The notes under the pieces were generated by a model that made no database searches, was not told where the DNA came from, and saw only the letters and a program-made list of their open reading frames with translations. A program made the translations under genes and the position numbers. This document shows positions 1 to 10,888 of a stretch of 64,000 nucleotides of DNA, in pieces. Location of the stretch: NCBI GenBank assembly GCA_019828545.1, contig JACVRA010000301.1, positions 121,703 through 185,702 of the forward strand, read 5' to 3'. Origin of the DNA: Paracamarosporium sp. OC-R06-R3. Taxonomy: Eukaryota; Ascomycota; Dothideomycetes; Pleosporales; Didymosphaeriaceae. The first letter of the stretch is position 1, and every line of letters starts with the position of its first letter.

Positions 1-782
1 AGTTCGAGGTGTCGGGCGAGGCACGTCAGGATATGATTCACTTCCTCTACCATGCCCGAGATGGCAAGACGGGTGAGTCGGCATTCAGGAACGAGAGGCT
101 CATTGCTGAATCTCGACTGCTCGTGATTGCCGGCTCGGATAGCACTTCAGTCACGTTGTCGGGTCTGGTTTTCTATCTGTCACACTATGCGAACGTTCTC
201 GATGAGCTTCGGCAAGAGATTTTGGGCACATTTGAATCCGCAGAAGACATTGTACTTGGACCGAAACTATCGTCCTGCAAGTACCTAAGGGCCACAATTG
301 ACGAGGCGCTACGTCTGTCGCCTGCGGGGCCATCTGAACTCCCGCGACAAGTCCTGCCCGGCGGCATCAAAATCGGCGGCGAGCATTTTCCCGAGAACAC
401 AATCGTCGGCACGGCTGCTTGGTGCGATGCACATAATGATGAGATGTACGGCGACGCCGCTGTTTTCCGACCAGAGCGCTGGCTCGTAGACGAGACAAAT
501 TCGGCAGAGGACGTGGCGCGTATCACGGCGAACTTCCATCCGTTTACCATTGGGCCATTCAATTGTGTGGGGATGAACTTTGCCTTGCAGGAGTTGATGC
601 TTGTTGTGGCGAAAACGGTTCACCGATTTGAATTTCGTCTTGCGCCTGGATGGGCGAGGGGTGCAGGACTGCGGCACAGACGTTTTGTCGGTGGGAAAGA
701 GGTGCCGGAGTTCCAGATCCAAGATGCGTTTATTACTGTTAGGGATGGGCCGATGATACAGTTTCGGAAGCGGTGTGCTTGA
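1..782 (+). CDS. Cytochrome P450, C-terminal part (5' end outside window)
   Basis: Heme-thiolate monooxygenase, about 260 residues of the C-terminal half; the frame is open to the left edge (first full codon at base 3), so the N-terminus lies outside the window. Visible landmarks in order are the I-helix oxygen-binding motif AGSDST (near base 135), the K-helix ExxR as EALR (near 303), the PERW element (near 470) and the heme loop FTIGPFNCVG with the cysteine ligand codon at 564-566. All P450 signatures expected in this half are intact and no intron is needed. The AGSDST form and heme loop resemble fungal P450s of secondary metabolism, but the subfamily and substrate cannot be told. A stretch of more than 2 kb without genes follows. 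Confidence 0.93.
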   Translation, partial: FEVSGEARQDMIHFLYHARDGKTGESAFRNERLIAESRLLVIAGSDSTSVTLSGLVFYLSHYANVLDELRQEILGTFESAEDIVLGPKLSSCKYLRATIDEALRLSPAGPSELPRQVLPGGIKIGGEHFPENTIVGTAAWCDAHNDEMYGDAAVFRPERWLVDETNSAEDVARITANFHPFTIGPFNCVGMNFALQELMLVVAKTVHRFEFRLAPGWARGAGLRHRRFVGGKEVPEFQIQDAFITVRDGPMIQFRKRCA

Positions 783-2664
783 TGCGTGTGGAGGGCGTGG
801 GTAAAGCCAGCAAGTCAATCTCTCAATAGCGCGCTTCGGTCGCCTAATTGATAGATGATAATTATAACTCCTGAATTAACTCAGGCTCATAAACCAACAT
901 GATGTCCATATGCTAGGTCTAGCATACCCCTGTGACCCGAAATTTGATGCAGGATGCGGTCTGTTTCTGAATAAGAAAAAGCTCAGTACATAACATAAAC
1001 AACAGAGTCACCATACATTTCTATATCCGTTACCATGAAGACGAGGCTCTGAAGAGCAATAGAAAGCTAATGACTTGGAGTATGTACTCAATCACGCATT
1101 AAGACTGCAAGGGATCCTCAACGGATCTGATCAGCTTCGCTCCATGATCATGTACTACAGCTAAGCCTCATAGAACCAGCAAGACAGGACCCACAATTAG
1201 CAACGGGAGAATATTATTACAATTTCTCCGCTCCATCGCCGATGACAGACAAAAGCCAGCAATAAGACGCCACCAGACGCACTCATGCGGCGGAGAAACT
1301 TGGATATTTTGGGCAAAGACCGTGCCGCAGGCTCGCTGGAAGTGTGAAGAAAACAACGAAAATCAAATGACTATTTTATCTGAATGGCCATGTGTGCCAT
1401 CAAGATGCATATGCATGCGGGGTGGTGGTGCGGGATATGAGCCCTCCAGTAGGAATGGGGAAGATATCGGACTACTTTCGAGAAATTTTAGTTTCATCGG
1501 GACCTAATACAGCATAGGGGAGCCCTCATCACAAGCAACGGAATATATTAAGCAAAGCGGCGCGGTTGAATTGAATTATGTGAACAGCATTGAATGTATG
1601 TGAGTCTACTGATCACTAATCCACCGCTGTCCAGTCATCACGTGGACAGGTCCCAGAGCGGTGTCGCTTGTGAAAGAACTTGAATGAGAGTTCAGATGGA
1701 GATTTCTCCAGGTATCATCATAATTCCCAAGCACAGCGGAAGATCTTCGTCGACTGCTTATAGACGTGGTTACCTGACTCGTTGTTCCTACGAACTGTAG
1801 TGTTCATTGGGAACTTTTTTCTCACAACAGATCGAGGTAGCTAATTACTTCTACCTCTGATGACCGGGGATCATCTACCCTCCGGTGGCTTTGACATGAG
1901 AGCTTTATAGAAATTTACGTCCATGACGTACACTGTGTCGCTCGAGCACAGACACGTAATAACGATTTGTCAAATTTTCACACTGATTTGATGAGAAATG
2001 CGTGTACACCTGCAAAAAAGGAATTTCTGGTGTGAACTACACGGATGCCTCGTTGTGGTAAGCAGTATAATTGGCTGACTGCAACAACAGAGACCCCATG
2101 GAAAACATATGGGTCGATACGAATTTTAACTGCGCGTCATGCTCGTAAAACAACCTCCATCATGCAAAGAATTTGTTGAACGAATTACGATAGGTCGAAT
2201 GCACCCAAGACCATGGGTAGAGGCGGATTTCGCCATTGCGACGCCCGCAATGATGGGACTGCACACCGGTTATCGATGCCTTGTTGTTAGAAGCCTGCCT
2301 CATTCTGGAGGCTCGTCAATGCTCTGAGGCACATGAAGAAACAAGCCTCCCCTTCTGACAAGAAATCTTGTCCCAAACGCTTGGCCTATGCGCACTGTGC
2401 ACCTGAGGCTCTTGCCAAGTTTTTCTTACCGCTTCGGGTACTTTCACCCTTGTCGACACACGCCAAGTCTAACTCAAAATCCCCCGCCAAGCTACTCGGA
2501 GCGCCTTTCCCTGCCACCAGCTTGCCGCTTGCTCCGAAAACGGGTTTCACGCTCACATGTAACCGCAGCCAAGGGCGATCTAGCGTGCTACAATTGCTAC
2601 TTCGACACACGAGACGTCTGTAACAGCTGCCATCGCTCGGTCACTCGTGGGAATTTCCTTTCTA

Positions 2665-2680
2665 CGCGCTCGCGAGCGCG
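2665..2680. promoter_or_regulatory. 16-bp perfect GC palindrome upstream of the Asp-Ala protein gene
   Basis: CGCGCTCGCGAGCGCG reads the same on both strands. It lies about 135 bp upstream of the TATA element and 345 bp upstream of the ATG, which suits a site for a dimeric regulator. A regulatory role is inference. Confidence 0.35.
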
Positions 2681-2816
2681 GTCTCGCTGTCTGTTTGGAG
2701 TCTAGCGAGTAGTTTGCGGGAGATGCGGCCTTGGTAGGGGCAGGAGCTCGTCAGGCAGCGTTTGGAAGAGTAGGTGTGGTGCCTTGACAAGGCGTGATGT
2801 CGTGCGCTTGCATTGA

Positions 2817-2824
2817 TATATAAA
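2817..2824 (+). promoter_or_regulatory. TATA box for the Asp-Ala secreted protein
   Basis: TATATAAA lies 201 bp upstream of the start codon at 3025. It is followed by CT-rich sequence typical of fungal transcription starts, which implies a leader of roughly 170 nt. Confidence 0.5.
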
Positions 2825-3024
2825 CACTACGAACGAGACGGCTATAGCATTCATTCTATCACTCATCTTCTCATTCCTCATCAGCCTTTCATTCAATTCT
2901 ACCAGCTTGACGCTGTGTCTGTTTCTATTCCCTCCTTACGCATTACAACCACAGCCGGGCTGTCGCTATCCGTTTATCCATTCATTCACGCAATTCATAA
3001 CTCCCTCTTTTATATTCAATCACA

Positions 3025-3910
3025 ATGTACTTCTCCACCATCACCGTCCTTTCTCTTTCCGCCCTCAGCGTGGCACTGCCGGTCACCAAGCGTCAAGATG
3101 GCGCCTCGGTCCTCGGAAACGCAGCATACGACGACATTTCCATCTCGGGTGGCACAGCTGGAAATGCTGAAGCCGAGGCCCTGGCTATCTTTGCGAACCT
3201 TGACACTGCAAACCCGGAGAACATCTCCAAGGATGACCAGGATACCCTGAACCAAGTCAACCAGGTCGCGAACGATGCCGAGACAGAGGCGTTCAACCCT
3301 GCTATCGAGGCCGCGACTGGTGATGAGGCTCAAGCTCTGCAGGTACGCTCACTTCAGTCCACTGCCAATGAACTTCTAGACAGAGAACTAACTATGTGAG
3401 CAGAACGGCAAGATCAAGAACAAGGTCCTCAAGCTCGAGGCCACTGTGCTGAAGCTCCAGGCACAACAAGCTCAGGGCGAGGACGTCGCAGACAAGCTCG
3501 CAGACGAGCAGAAGAAGCTCGACAACAACATTAAGCTGGACCAGGAGGCGGCGGGCCAACCCAGCACTTTCCTTCCTTTCGATGCGGCCATTACTGGTGC
3601 TGGACCTGTTGCGGGTGCACAAGCTGCTGCAGGCAATGCTGGTGCTCAGGGTGCAGCGGCTGGGGATGATGTCGCTGATGCTGAAGGGGCAGACGCTGAG
3701 GGGGCAGACGCTGAGGCAGACGCCGATGCCGACGCAGATGCCGACGCAGACGCAGACGCAGACGCAGACGCTGATGCCGACGCCGACGCCGACGCCGACG
3801 CCGATGCTGATGCGGATGCAGATGCGGATGCGGATGCGGACGCTGATGCAGACGCCGAGGAAGCAGATGCTAAGGATAAGAAGAAGGCTGCCAAGAACAA
3901 CAAGGAGTAG
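3025..3910 (+). CDS. Secreted Asp-Ala repeat protein
   Basis: Two exons, 3025-3342 and 3404-3910, joined in phase 0 across a 61-nt GTACGC...CAG intron, give 274 residues. The N-terminus is a signal peptide (about residues 1-18) followed by a Kex2-like KR at 22-23. The middle (about 105-155) is rich in Lys, Gln, Leu and Glu and is probably helical or coiled coil. Then comes an Ala/Gly-rich linker, an almost pure Asp-Ala dipeptide run at about 207-257, and a Lys-rich tail (KDKKKAAKNNKE). The mature protein has no cysteines. The acidic run is encoded by mixed GAC/GAT and GCA/GCC/GCT codons, so it is not a simple DNA hexamer. I recognise no family. A role at the cell wall, or in cation or mineral binding, is speculation based on composition. 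Confidence 0.8.
3704..3856 (+). repeat. (Asp-Ala)n codon repeat
   Basis: About 25 near-continuous GAY-GCN units inside the secreted protein gene. Third positions vary, so the period-6 pattern is kept at protein level more strictly than at DNA level. The opposite strand reads as Ser-Ala and is a shadow. Confidence 0.9.
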
Positions 3911-5111
3911 ATGTTCCAAGCAGTGAACACACTCTTGAAAGATGAACAGTCAACGTCGGCATAAACGAGTCGATACGGGAACGGTGAGGAAAGTGAGCGA
4001 GGAGTCGTGTAATCGGATGCAAACTTGAGCCCGAGGAATGAGTCAGTCTCCTTATAATATGTTCATATTTACAATAACAAAGGCATTCAATGCCAATGCA
4101 AATATTCGTTAAAAATTGTTCTTAGTGATGCTTCATTGATAGTGTGTTACAACATTACGTAGAGACAATGGTACAATATATTTAGTAAAGATCTCGAACA
4201 GTATGGTTGCCATTTCTCGATTCTTTCATTGGTCTTCCTCTGGATCAAACGATTTGGGTCAAGGTTATTAATATTAAGAGGAGTATTAGGTGATTGATAT
4301 ACCCTTGTAGGTAGCCTGAAATGGCGCTAAGCCTTAACCGTGCAAGTGCACCGTAATCGCCAGGTTACGATTCTTTCATCCCAAACCTCGTTCATCATTA
4401 TACATACAGTTGTATCATCGAGTATAACAACTACCACCTCTTGTTCGGATAAGCTGCCTATGGCGGCAATAATATCTGTTCTTCCGCTGAGCGGCTCTCG
4501 ACCCTTCTCTCAACGAGACCTGGAACAATCTCGGATAGATGAATTCATCCGGTAGAGTAACCGGTACCCTTCATCGTATCCTCTACGACATCTAGGTACC
4601 ATGCGATGGCACCGTGTCGTCCACAACACTGAACCGCAATATCAGAATTGTGACGCCGTGCAATTGAATCGCGTGCTTCTCTTGTCCAACGACTAATATA
4701 TGAGACACATAGTGAACGACATGGCAGCCATAGATCCGGATGCATCGCGTAATACTATCGCCGATATCGAACGATCTCACACTGGGATACCTGCAGCTAG
4801 GCGATGGCAAAATCTCCGCTACGAATGAGCTGCGGCGTGAGGTGCGATCGTGGTTACCATGCAGCTGGTAAGCTGCGTCACTTCGTTTAATCTGAGATTC
4901 GAGAAGGATTTCGCGCAATCTAGTGAAAGCCAAGCCTAACCGTATAGCTTGCGTTGCCTTTCGGTATTCAGAGTTTTATTCTTTAAAAGGTAAGAAGCTG
5001 CCCGACATTCCATCGTACTCCATGGATTAGCCCGACGTAGCCTCGACCTCTCCGACGATCGCGGTCTTGCATTTCGGCTCGTGAACTACGTAAGAGACGG
5101 ATAATTTGACG
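3911..5111. other. Gene-free interval
   Basis: AT-rich sequence. Open frames near 4592-4933 on the minus strand have no recognisable domain or convincing start context. I see no RNA gene or repeat. Confidence 0.6.
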
Positions 5112-7080
5112 ATGGCGCCTCTTCTACCTATCCTGTTGATTGCTACTTCTCTGCTTTCTATACCCTCACAGGCAAGAGTTTTATTTCCGTTTGAGCAACG
5201 CCAGTTAACGAAAGAATACGTCGCGTCACTACCGGAAGAAGATCAAGCACTATTCGGATTTGACGATGAACTTGACGCTTTCGCAGTGAACACAACAGAC
5301 AAAAGATGTCGCTACGGCCCATCAGACGGTAAATGGCCTTCAGAGAAAGCTTGGTCAAGGTTATCCAAGCAGCTCAGCACGGCCGATGCCCTCATCAAGA
5401 CAATACCACAGGCATCAGTATGCTACGGAGCTTCTAAAGATGACGCAAAATGCCAGGATCTGACGAAAAGCTGGACGAATCCGTACACACACATTGACGA
5501 TCCTACTGAAGTGCTTTCGCCTATATATCAAGGTCTTACCTGCCAACCACCCGCAATATACGATAGTGTCAATTGCTCGCTGGGAGGCTATCCTTCATAT
5601 GTCATCAAAGCAACTGATGTATTGGACATCCAACTGGGCATTAATTTTGCGCGTAATGATTACTTGCGTCTCGTTATCAAGAACACTGGGCACGATGTTG
5701 GAGGCAAGTCGGTTGGGGCAGGTGCGTTGAGCATATGGACGCATGGCTTGAAAGACATTCAGTTCTTCGACAACTATGTCGACGGAAACTACAAAGGTCC
5801 CGCCGTAAAGGCTGGTGCTGGATTGCAAGCATTCGATTTGTACAAAGCTGCCAATGACAAAGGCTTGGTGGTGCTCGGCGGCGCAGGACAGGTAAGAAGC
5901 CAAACTATACGTACTCCTTTCATGCTAATGCACCTAGACCGTGGGTATTATGGGGGGCTACATTCAAGGTGGTGGTCATTCACCGCTAAGCTCACTATAT
6001 GGCATGGCAGCGGATAACGTCCTGGGATTCGAGGTCGTGACACCCACTGGAGAGTTTCTTAGTGCAAACTCGACAAGTAACCCTGACCTTTTCTGGGCTT
6101 TGCGTGGGGGCGGGGGCGGAACGTTTGGAGTAGTCACATCTGTGACGGTAAAAGCGTTCAAAGACCTGCCTACCACAACCGCCACCTGGTCTTTTGATAG
6201 CGCCAAACTCGGGAAAGACAAGTTCTGGGCCGCTGCGAAGGCTTTCATTGACCGTTCGACCGATTACGTTGACAACGGATTGTACACCTACTTCATCCTG
6301 GCCCCAAACCCGGACGGCAAAGACTACACTTTTACCATGAGACCTTTCTTCGCCCCCAACAAAACCACACAGGCACTGAACGCTATACTCGCACCGCTAC
6401 AGTCGCAATTGACATCTCTCAACATCCCTTTCTCACCCAAGATAACGGAGTACAAAGGCTTCTATCCCGCATGGCAAGCGGAATTTCCGCTCGAAAGCCA
6501 GTCAGACGTCCAAACCGCCTTTGGATCCCGTCTTTTCCCACGCTCAAATTTCGCATCTGAGACAGGTCGCAACGTAACTTTCGCAGCGCTTCGCCAGACT
6601 GTCGAAGCCAATCAACCGATCCTAGGTTTCAACCTCGCACCAACTCTTGCACGCGGCGGTAACCCAGATAATGCAGTCAACTCTGCTTGGCGCACCGCCG
6701 TGTTACACGCAATCGCCGGTCAGAGGTGGGATGTCAAGGCCTCGATAGCCGATATTCGCGCTGCGCGCTCCTCTTTTACTAACGGAACGATGAAGCGGTG
6801 GCGGGATATCACACCCGGCAGCGGGAGCTATCTTAACGAGGCCGATCGGCTGGAGCCGAATTGGCAGCAGAGCTTTTGGGGTGATAAATATGCAAAGTTG
6901 GCACAAATCAAGAAGGACTGGGATCCGAAGGATGTATTTTGGGCGGCTAATGCTGTAGGAAGTGAGGGATGGGTCGTAGAGAGTGTGGATGGGTTGCCGA
7001 ATGAGAATGGAAAGTTATGTAAGGTCAATGGGACGAATTCTGCGGCTGTGGAGGAGGCTGAGATTCTGAAAGCATTTTGA
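5112..7080 (+). CDS. Secreted FAD-linked oxidase (BBE type)
   Basis: Two exons, 5112-5891 and 5938-7080, joined in phase 0 by a 46-nt intron (GTAAGA...TAG), give 640 residues. The ATG at 5112 starts a clear signal peptide (MAPLLPILLIATSLLSIPSQ), so the enzyme is probably extracellular. The FAD-binding PCMH domain shows the family motif IKNTGHD, with His194 as the likely 8-alpha-histidyl FAD attachment residue, then GGAGQ and the segment GGYIQGGGHSPLSSLYG spanning the splice. The position that carries the second, cysteinyl FAD link in bicovalent members is not a Cys here. The C-terminus (DPKDVFWAANAVGSEGW) matches the berberine-bridge C-terminal domain. Such enzymes oxidise sugars, lignols or alkaloid-like metabolites with oxygen. 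The substrate is unknown and no cluster partner is adjacent. Confidence 0.92.
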
Positions 7081-8230
7081 AATATGCATGTTAATTCCAA
7101 AATACCAATAGGGAACACGTACAAATAAGTTTTGTCGATTTTAAATCAGATGCTATTACCAAATGTGCTTCAAGAGTGAGGTGGTTGTCGTCGATGTACG
7201 GAAAAAACGTGTGGGGAAGCGCGATGATGGGTGTTTTTGATCCAAGTCTGCCCGCAAGAGAATTTGTGAGTCTAAAGGTGCTAGAGAGTGGTGGAATTTG
7301 CTGGTGCTTTAGAACCATGATTGAGGTCGTGGAAGAGGTGGTCGTTGAGATCCATGCCATGCCAATCTGTTGGCAGCATAGCGTGTTCTAAGGATCTTGC
7401 GCATTGAATAGTTCGGTTAATCTTCTGAGTCTCGGGGTGGTGCGTGAAGGAATCTGTTTATGTATGAACAATTATTTGGCGCTCGTTCAAGTGCAAGAAG
7501 AGGCTGCATCTATTGGCGCATCATCTACGAGACGTTTCGCTCGCTCTCTGAACTTTCCGTGTCGACGGTGTGATATTGTCAAAAATATTGCGATTCAGTT
7601 GCAGCTCCTGACCAGGCTCTATTCTCGACAGGAAACGCATGCATTTATTCTCCGATTTGTGGGGTTATGGTTGTTGCTCTGCGTACCGTAGCTAGGCAGT
7701 GCACACTTGGTTTCGCCCCCGATAGCGTGCCCCACCTGGACCAATGAAAAGTAGTAGCTGGTGCCAAGCCGGACATTGGGTCTAATTATAGCGCTCTTGT
7801 TCGATGCAACGATTCTCTAAAGTCGTGTACACTTGAAAATTAGGGATACCAAGTTCACCTAGACTCTAAAACTATGGGGCGATGTAATGATAAGTACTTG
7901 ATAACACACATGTTAGAGAGGGTGTCAATACCTTAGCTAGGCCTCAATCGGGAAATGCGTCCATCATGTCCTGAAGCTCGAGCCTTGCGCAGTCTCACTC
8001 GTGTGTTTTACAGCGAAGTCCGAAGTAACGGATATTAGTATTAAATGTCTCCATTCTTTGCCTAACTTTCTCTCACTGTTCACATTCGTTCCACACGTTC
8101 TATTCTTGCCGATAGTTCCAGCATTCGCTTTTGCATTCCCCCATTGCGCCTGTCAAATACCAAACTACTTTTATATTCTCGATCAACCAACGCCATCCTT
8201 TTAACTCCACCCGAACTATCGCCAATCAAT
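7081..8230. other. Gene-free interval
   Basis: No supported coding or RNA gene. The last 200 bp are pyrimidine-rich and probably hold the promoter and leader of the small secreted peptide at 8231. Confidence 0.6.
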
Positions 8231-8413
8231 ATGCAATTCACCGCTATCCTCGCTGCTTTCGCCTTCGCCGCTTCTGTTTCTGCTGGTGGTTATTCGAGCA
8301 ACTCAGCTCGCTCTGTCAGCATGACCCAGCAAGCCCGCAGCTGGGTCAACGCCCGCAACGTTGAGGTAGCTCGCGAAGCTCAGGAAGAGCCTATCAAAGT
8401 TGACGTCGATTAA
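8231..8413 (+). CDS. 60-residue small secreted protein
   Basis: Single exon, 60 residues. MQFTAILAAFAFAASVSAGG is a textbook signal peptide with a likely cut after VSA. That leaves a mature peptide of about 42 residues, rich in Ser, Arg, Asn and Glu and free of cysteine. The ATG is the first in a CAATCAATATG context, just after a pyrimidine-rich leader. An in-frame upstream extension would bury the signal peptide and is rejected. There is no family match. Size and secretion suit a candidate effector or a peptide of the cell surface, but this is inference from length and signal alone. Confidence 0.65.
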   Translation: MQFTAILAAFAFAASVSAGGYSSNSARSVSMTQQARSWVNARNVEVAREAQEEPIKVDVD

Positions 8414-10888
8414 AGTCGCATCTTCCGATAGGTAGGTTGCACAGATGACGCCTGTACCATTATCGCCAAAGGCTCATTCGTGCTTCAGCCGCAGATACGT
8501 GTTCGAAATGGTTATTTAGAGAAATTTCAGGTATTATTGGTTTATGTAATTTTATTCCATCGGTGTGCAGTTTTGGGTTTTCCGGATTTGCGGCACGGAT
8601 CGATCGATCGGGGCACAGGTTCAGAAATTTGAACCAGTTTTTCAACATCGTCGCGGATAAGCATGCGAGTCACAAGGGCGGCCATGTATATGTACATTTT
8701 CAGTGGGCTTCACGAAAAGCGTTCTGCTTTCCCATCACTACCTTGTGTTTAAGACGGACACTTCAAACGATTGCAAAATCCAGTATTCTGCAGAACCGAA
8801 ACAACACGAGCCGATCAAGTTCCCCTTTCCTAAAATGTGTCCTGAAAATACTGAACCTACGAAGCAAAATGACTAGAGTAACGAACAGTCTGAACGGGGA
8901 TTACAGTGTTTGCACATTCATTGGTCTCCATCTAGTTCGCCACGGGACGACATCCAGGGTAACCATATCAGTAAGAGCGCACAGTGTGAATGACAGTTGA
9001 ACATTTGAATGTTGTTCTATCAAAAGGGAGCATCGGTTATTTCCACAGGAGGCTTTGGTAGAACTTATCTCTTCACGATCGGCTGTTCGCCTTGGGTACA
9101 CGGTGACTAATGCGTATTTATCAAGCCATGCGAGCACTACAGTGTCTCAGGTCTGTGTCTATGTCTCTGCTGATCCTGCGGGCTCATTTCTAGCCTCTGT
9201 CGCACGTGAAGCCAGCATTTCCACCCCCTAACTATTAGCTTCGTCCCTTATAGGATCAGCGCCAACCAGCTTTAAGTGTGCAGCCACTGTGAAGAGGCAT
9301 GCGTGTGACTGTGAAAGCCTTTCGGCCATTCACAAAAGGCATCGAATCGTTATTCATCTCGATGCAGGCGCACTTACGTCAGAACAAGCCAAGCCTTGAA
9401 CAAATCAACAGTTGCCTGCTACACACTGTCCGCAACCTTAAGCACGCGTGAGGTTTGATCAACATATTCAACCATTACAGTGCGAGATGATCACTTGAGG
9501 CTTCAATATAACTGACATTGGTCCCGATCCTTTCTGGTGAACTCTTTGACCTGTCGATGGAAGGGCCCGTTCTTTGAGTTGAGCAATAATCCTAATTTGG
9601 ATACTGCAATGTATATATCAGCAAATATGTCTTTCGATGTCGAGTTGTATTCTAGAACCTATGGATTTTGTTGTAGGCCTGTCGAGTAATGAAGCAAGTT
9701 CTCAGAGCAAGAATCTCTTGACTTTGCAATCTTCCATTGTGACGTAACTGCCAACTTCCGTTTGCTACTTTATAAGTGTTCGCGATGAAAGAAGTATTGT
9801 TTACTTGCTCGATACCATGAGCATCGAGCACCATCCTCAAGTATCGGATACGTTAAAATATATTGTTCTTGGTCTCATGATCTACTTACGTTCTTTCGCA
9901 ACGACTTTTGCAATTCTTGAGCGGAGATAAATCACCGAGCTTACATACCAAGATATGTTATCTGTCGCGATACCGCTCATGATAGTCACTCACCAAACGC
10001 GTGGCGTACTGAGAACGAAGGAGATTATGATTGGGTAACGGCGAGTTCCGAACGCCACAAAACCAGTGGGTTTCAGCTCGTGTTTCTTCATGCACTCCGC
10101 ATCGCATCGTCAAACCCAAGAAATTGGATTCTCCGCGATCCATCAGCTGCTCCATTTATACTTTCGTAAATCTCCGACTCACACAGTTGCGTCATTCTTG
10201 TCACGATCCCACGTCGAACATGTCATATCCAAAGTAAATCCTTCCGGTATACTGTATTCAGGCCTCCATTTTCCCAATACAGTTATAAACGCACGGAACA
10301 TCGAGCATCAACCTGTTTCCCAGAAAAAACGCGTATAACACAGCTCATAAGCTGACAGAAGCACCTGCGCGGTTACCGTTCAACGTCCCGAAGACGCAGG
10401 TCTCAGCCGCAAAAAGGCGGCCCTCGGCGCGCCATGGCAGGCAAACTGGGGCCACGAGTAACGACTCCGGCCCTCAGCACTATCGCAAACACCAAGTTTG
10501 CTCATTCGTGGCTTTGCCCAAGGTACCAATGAACGAATAGATGTTGCGTCCAACGTAATCGTTCGTGGCTTTGGTCAGGTGCGGTCTTGGATGCCTCTTG
10601 CTCCCATCGAATTCAGCTACATGATATCGTTCTATTGGTTTCAGACGGGATGGCTTCTGCCTTGGATGATGTGTAGTACGAACAGCGGGTAGATGTGGTG
10701 CTGCGAAGATATGGTCGGCTGAATACGTGGAAGCTATGGGACCTGACTGGGATATAAAAGCACCTTTATCTGTTGACGTTTCGATTCGATTCTACTTGTA
10801 TTGACACCTCATGGTAGTCGTGAGATATAGTTGTACGCAGTAGTTACACATAGTCAGCCTCATCCTGTTAGTTGATTAGCACCTCATC
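8414..10888. other. Long gene-free interval
   Basis: About 2.5 kb with no credible gene. Open frames are short, overlap on both strands and show no motif. The right end carries the peroxidase promoter with a TATA element. Confidence 0.55.
10753..10759 (+). promoter_or_regulatory. TATA box for the DyP peroxidase
   Basis: TATAAAA lies 136 bp upstream of the ATG at 10889, in a region without other genes. Confidence 0.55.

Larger units (their letters stand above)
783..3024. other. Gene-free interval with the promoter of the Asp-Ala protein
   Basis: No credible coding region was found. Short open frames at 2333-2705 have no signal peptide, motif or recognisable family. The right end carries a 16-bp perfect palindrome (2665-2680), a TATA element and pyrimidine-rich sequence before the next gene. 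Confidence 0.6.

Noticed and set aside
2333..2705. Plus-strand frames of 96 and 105 codons
   Set aside because: They overlap each other in different frames, with no leader, domain or splice support.
3646..3930. Minus-strand Ser-Ala repeat open frame
   Set aside because: It is the mirror of the Asp-Ala codon run of the plus-strand gene and has no start or leader of its own.
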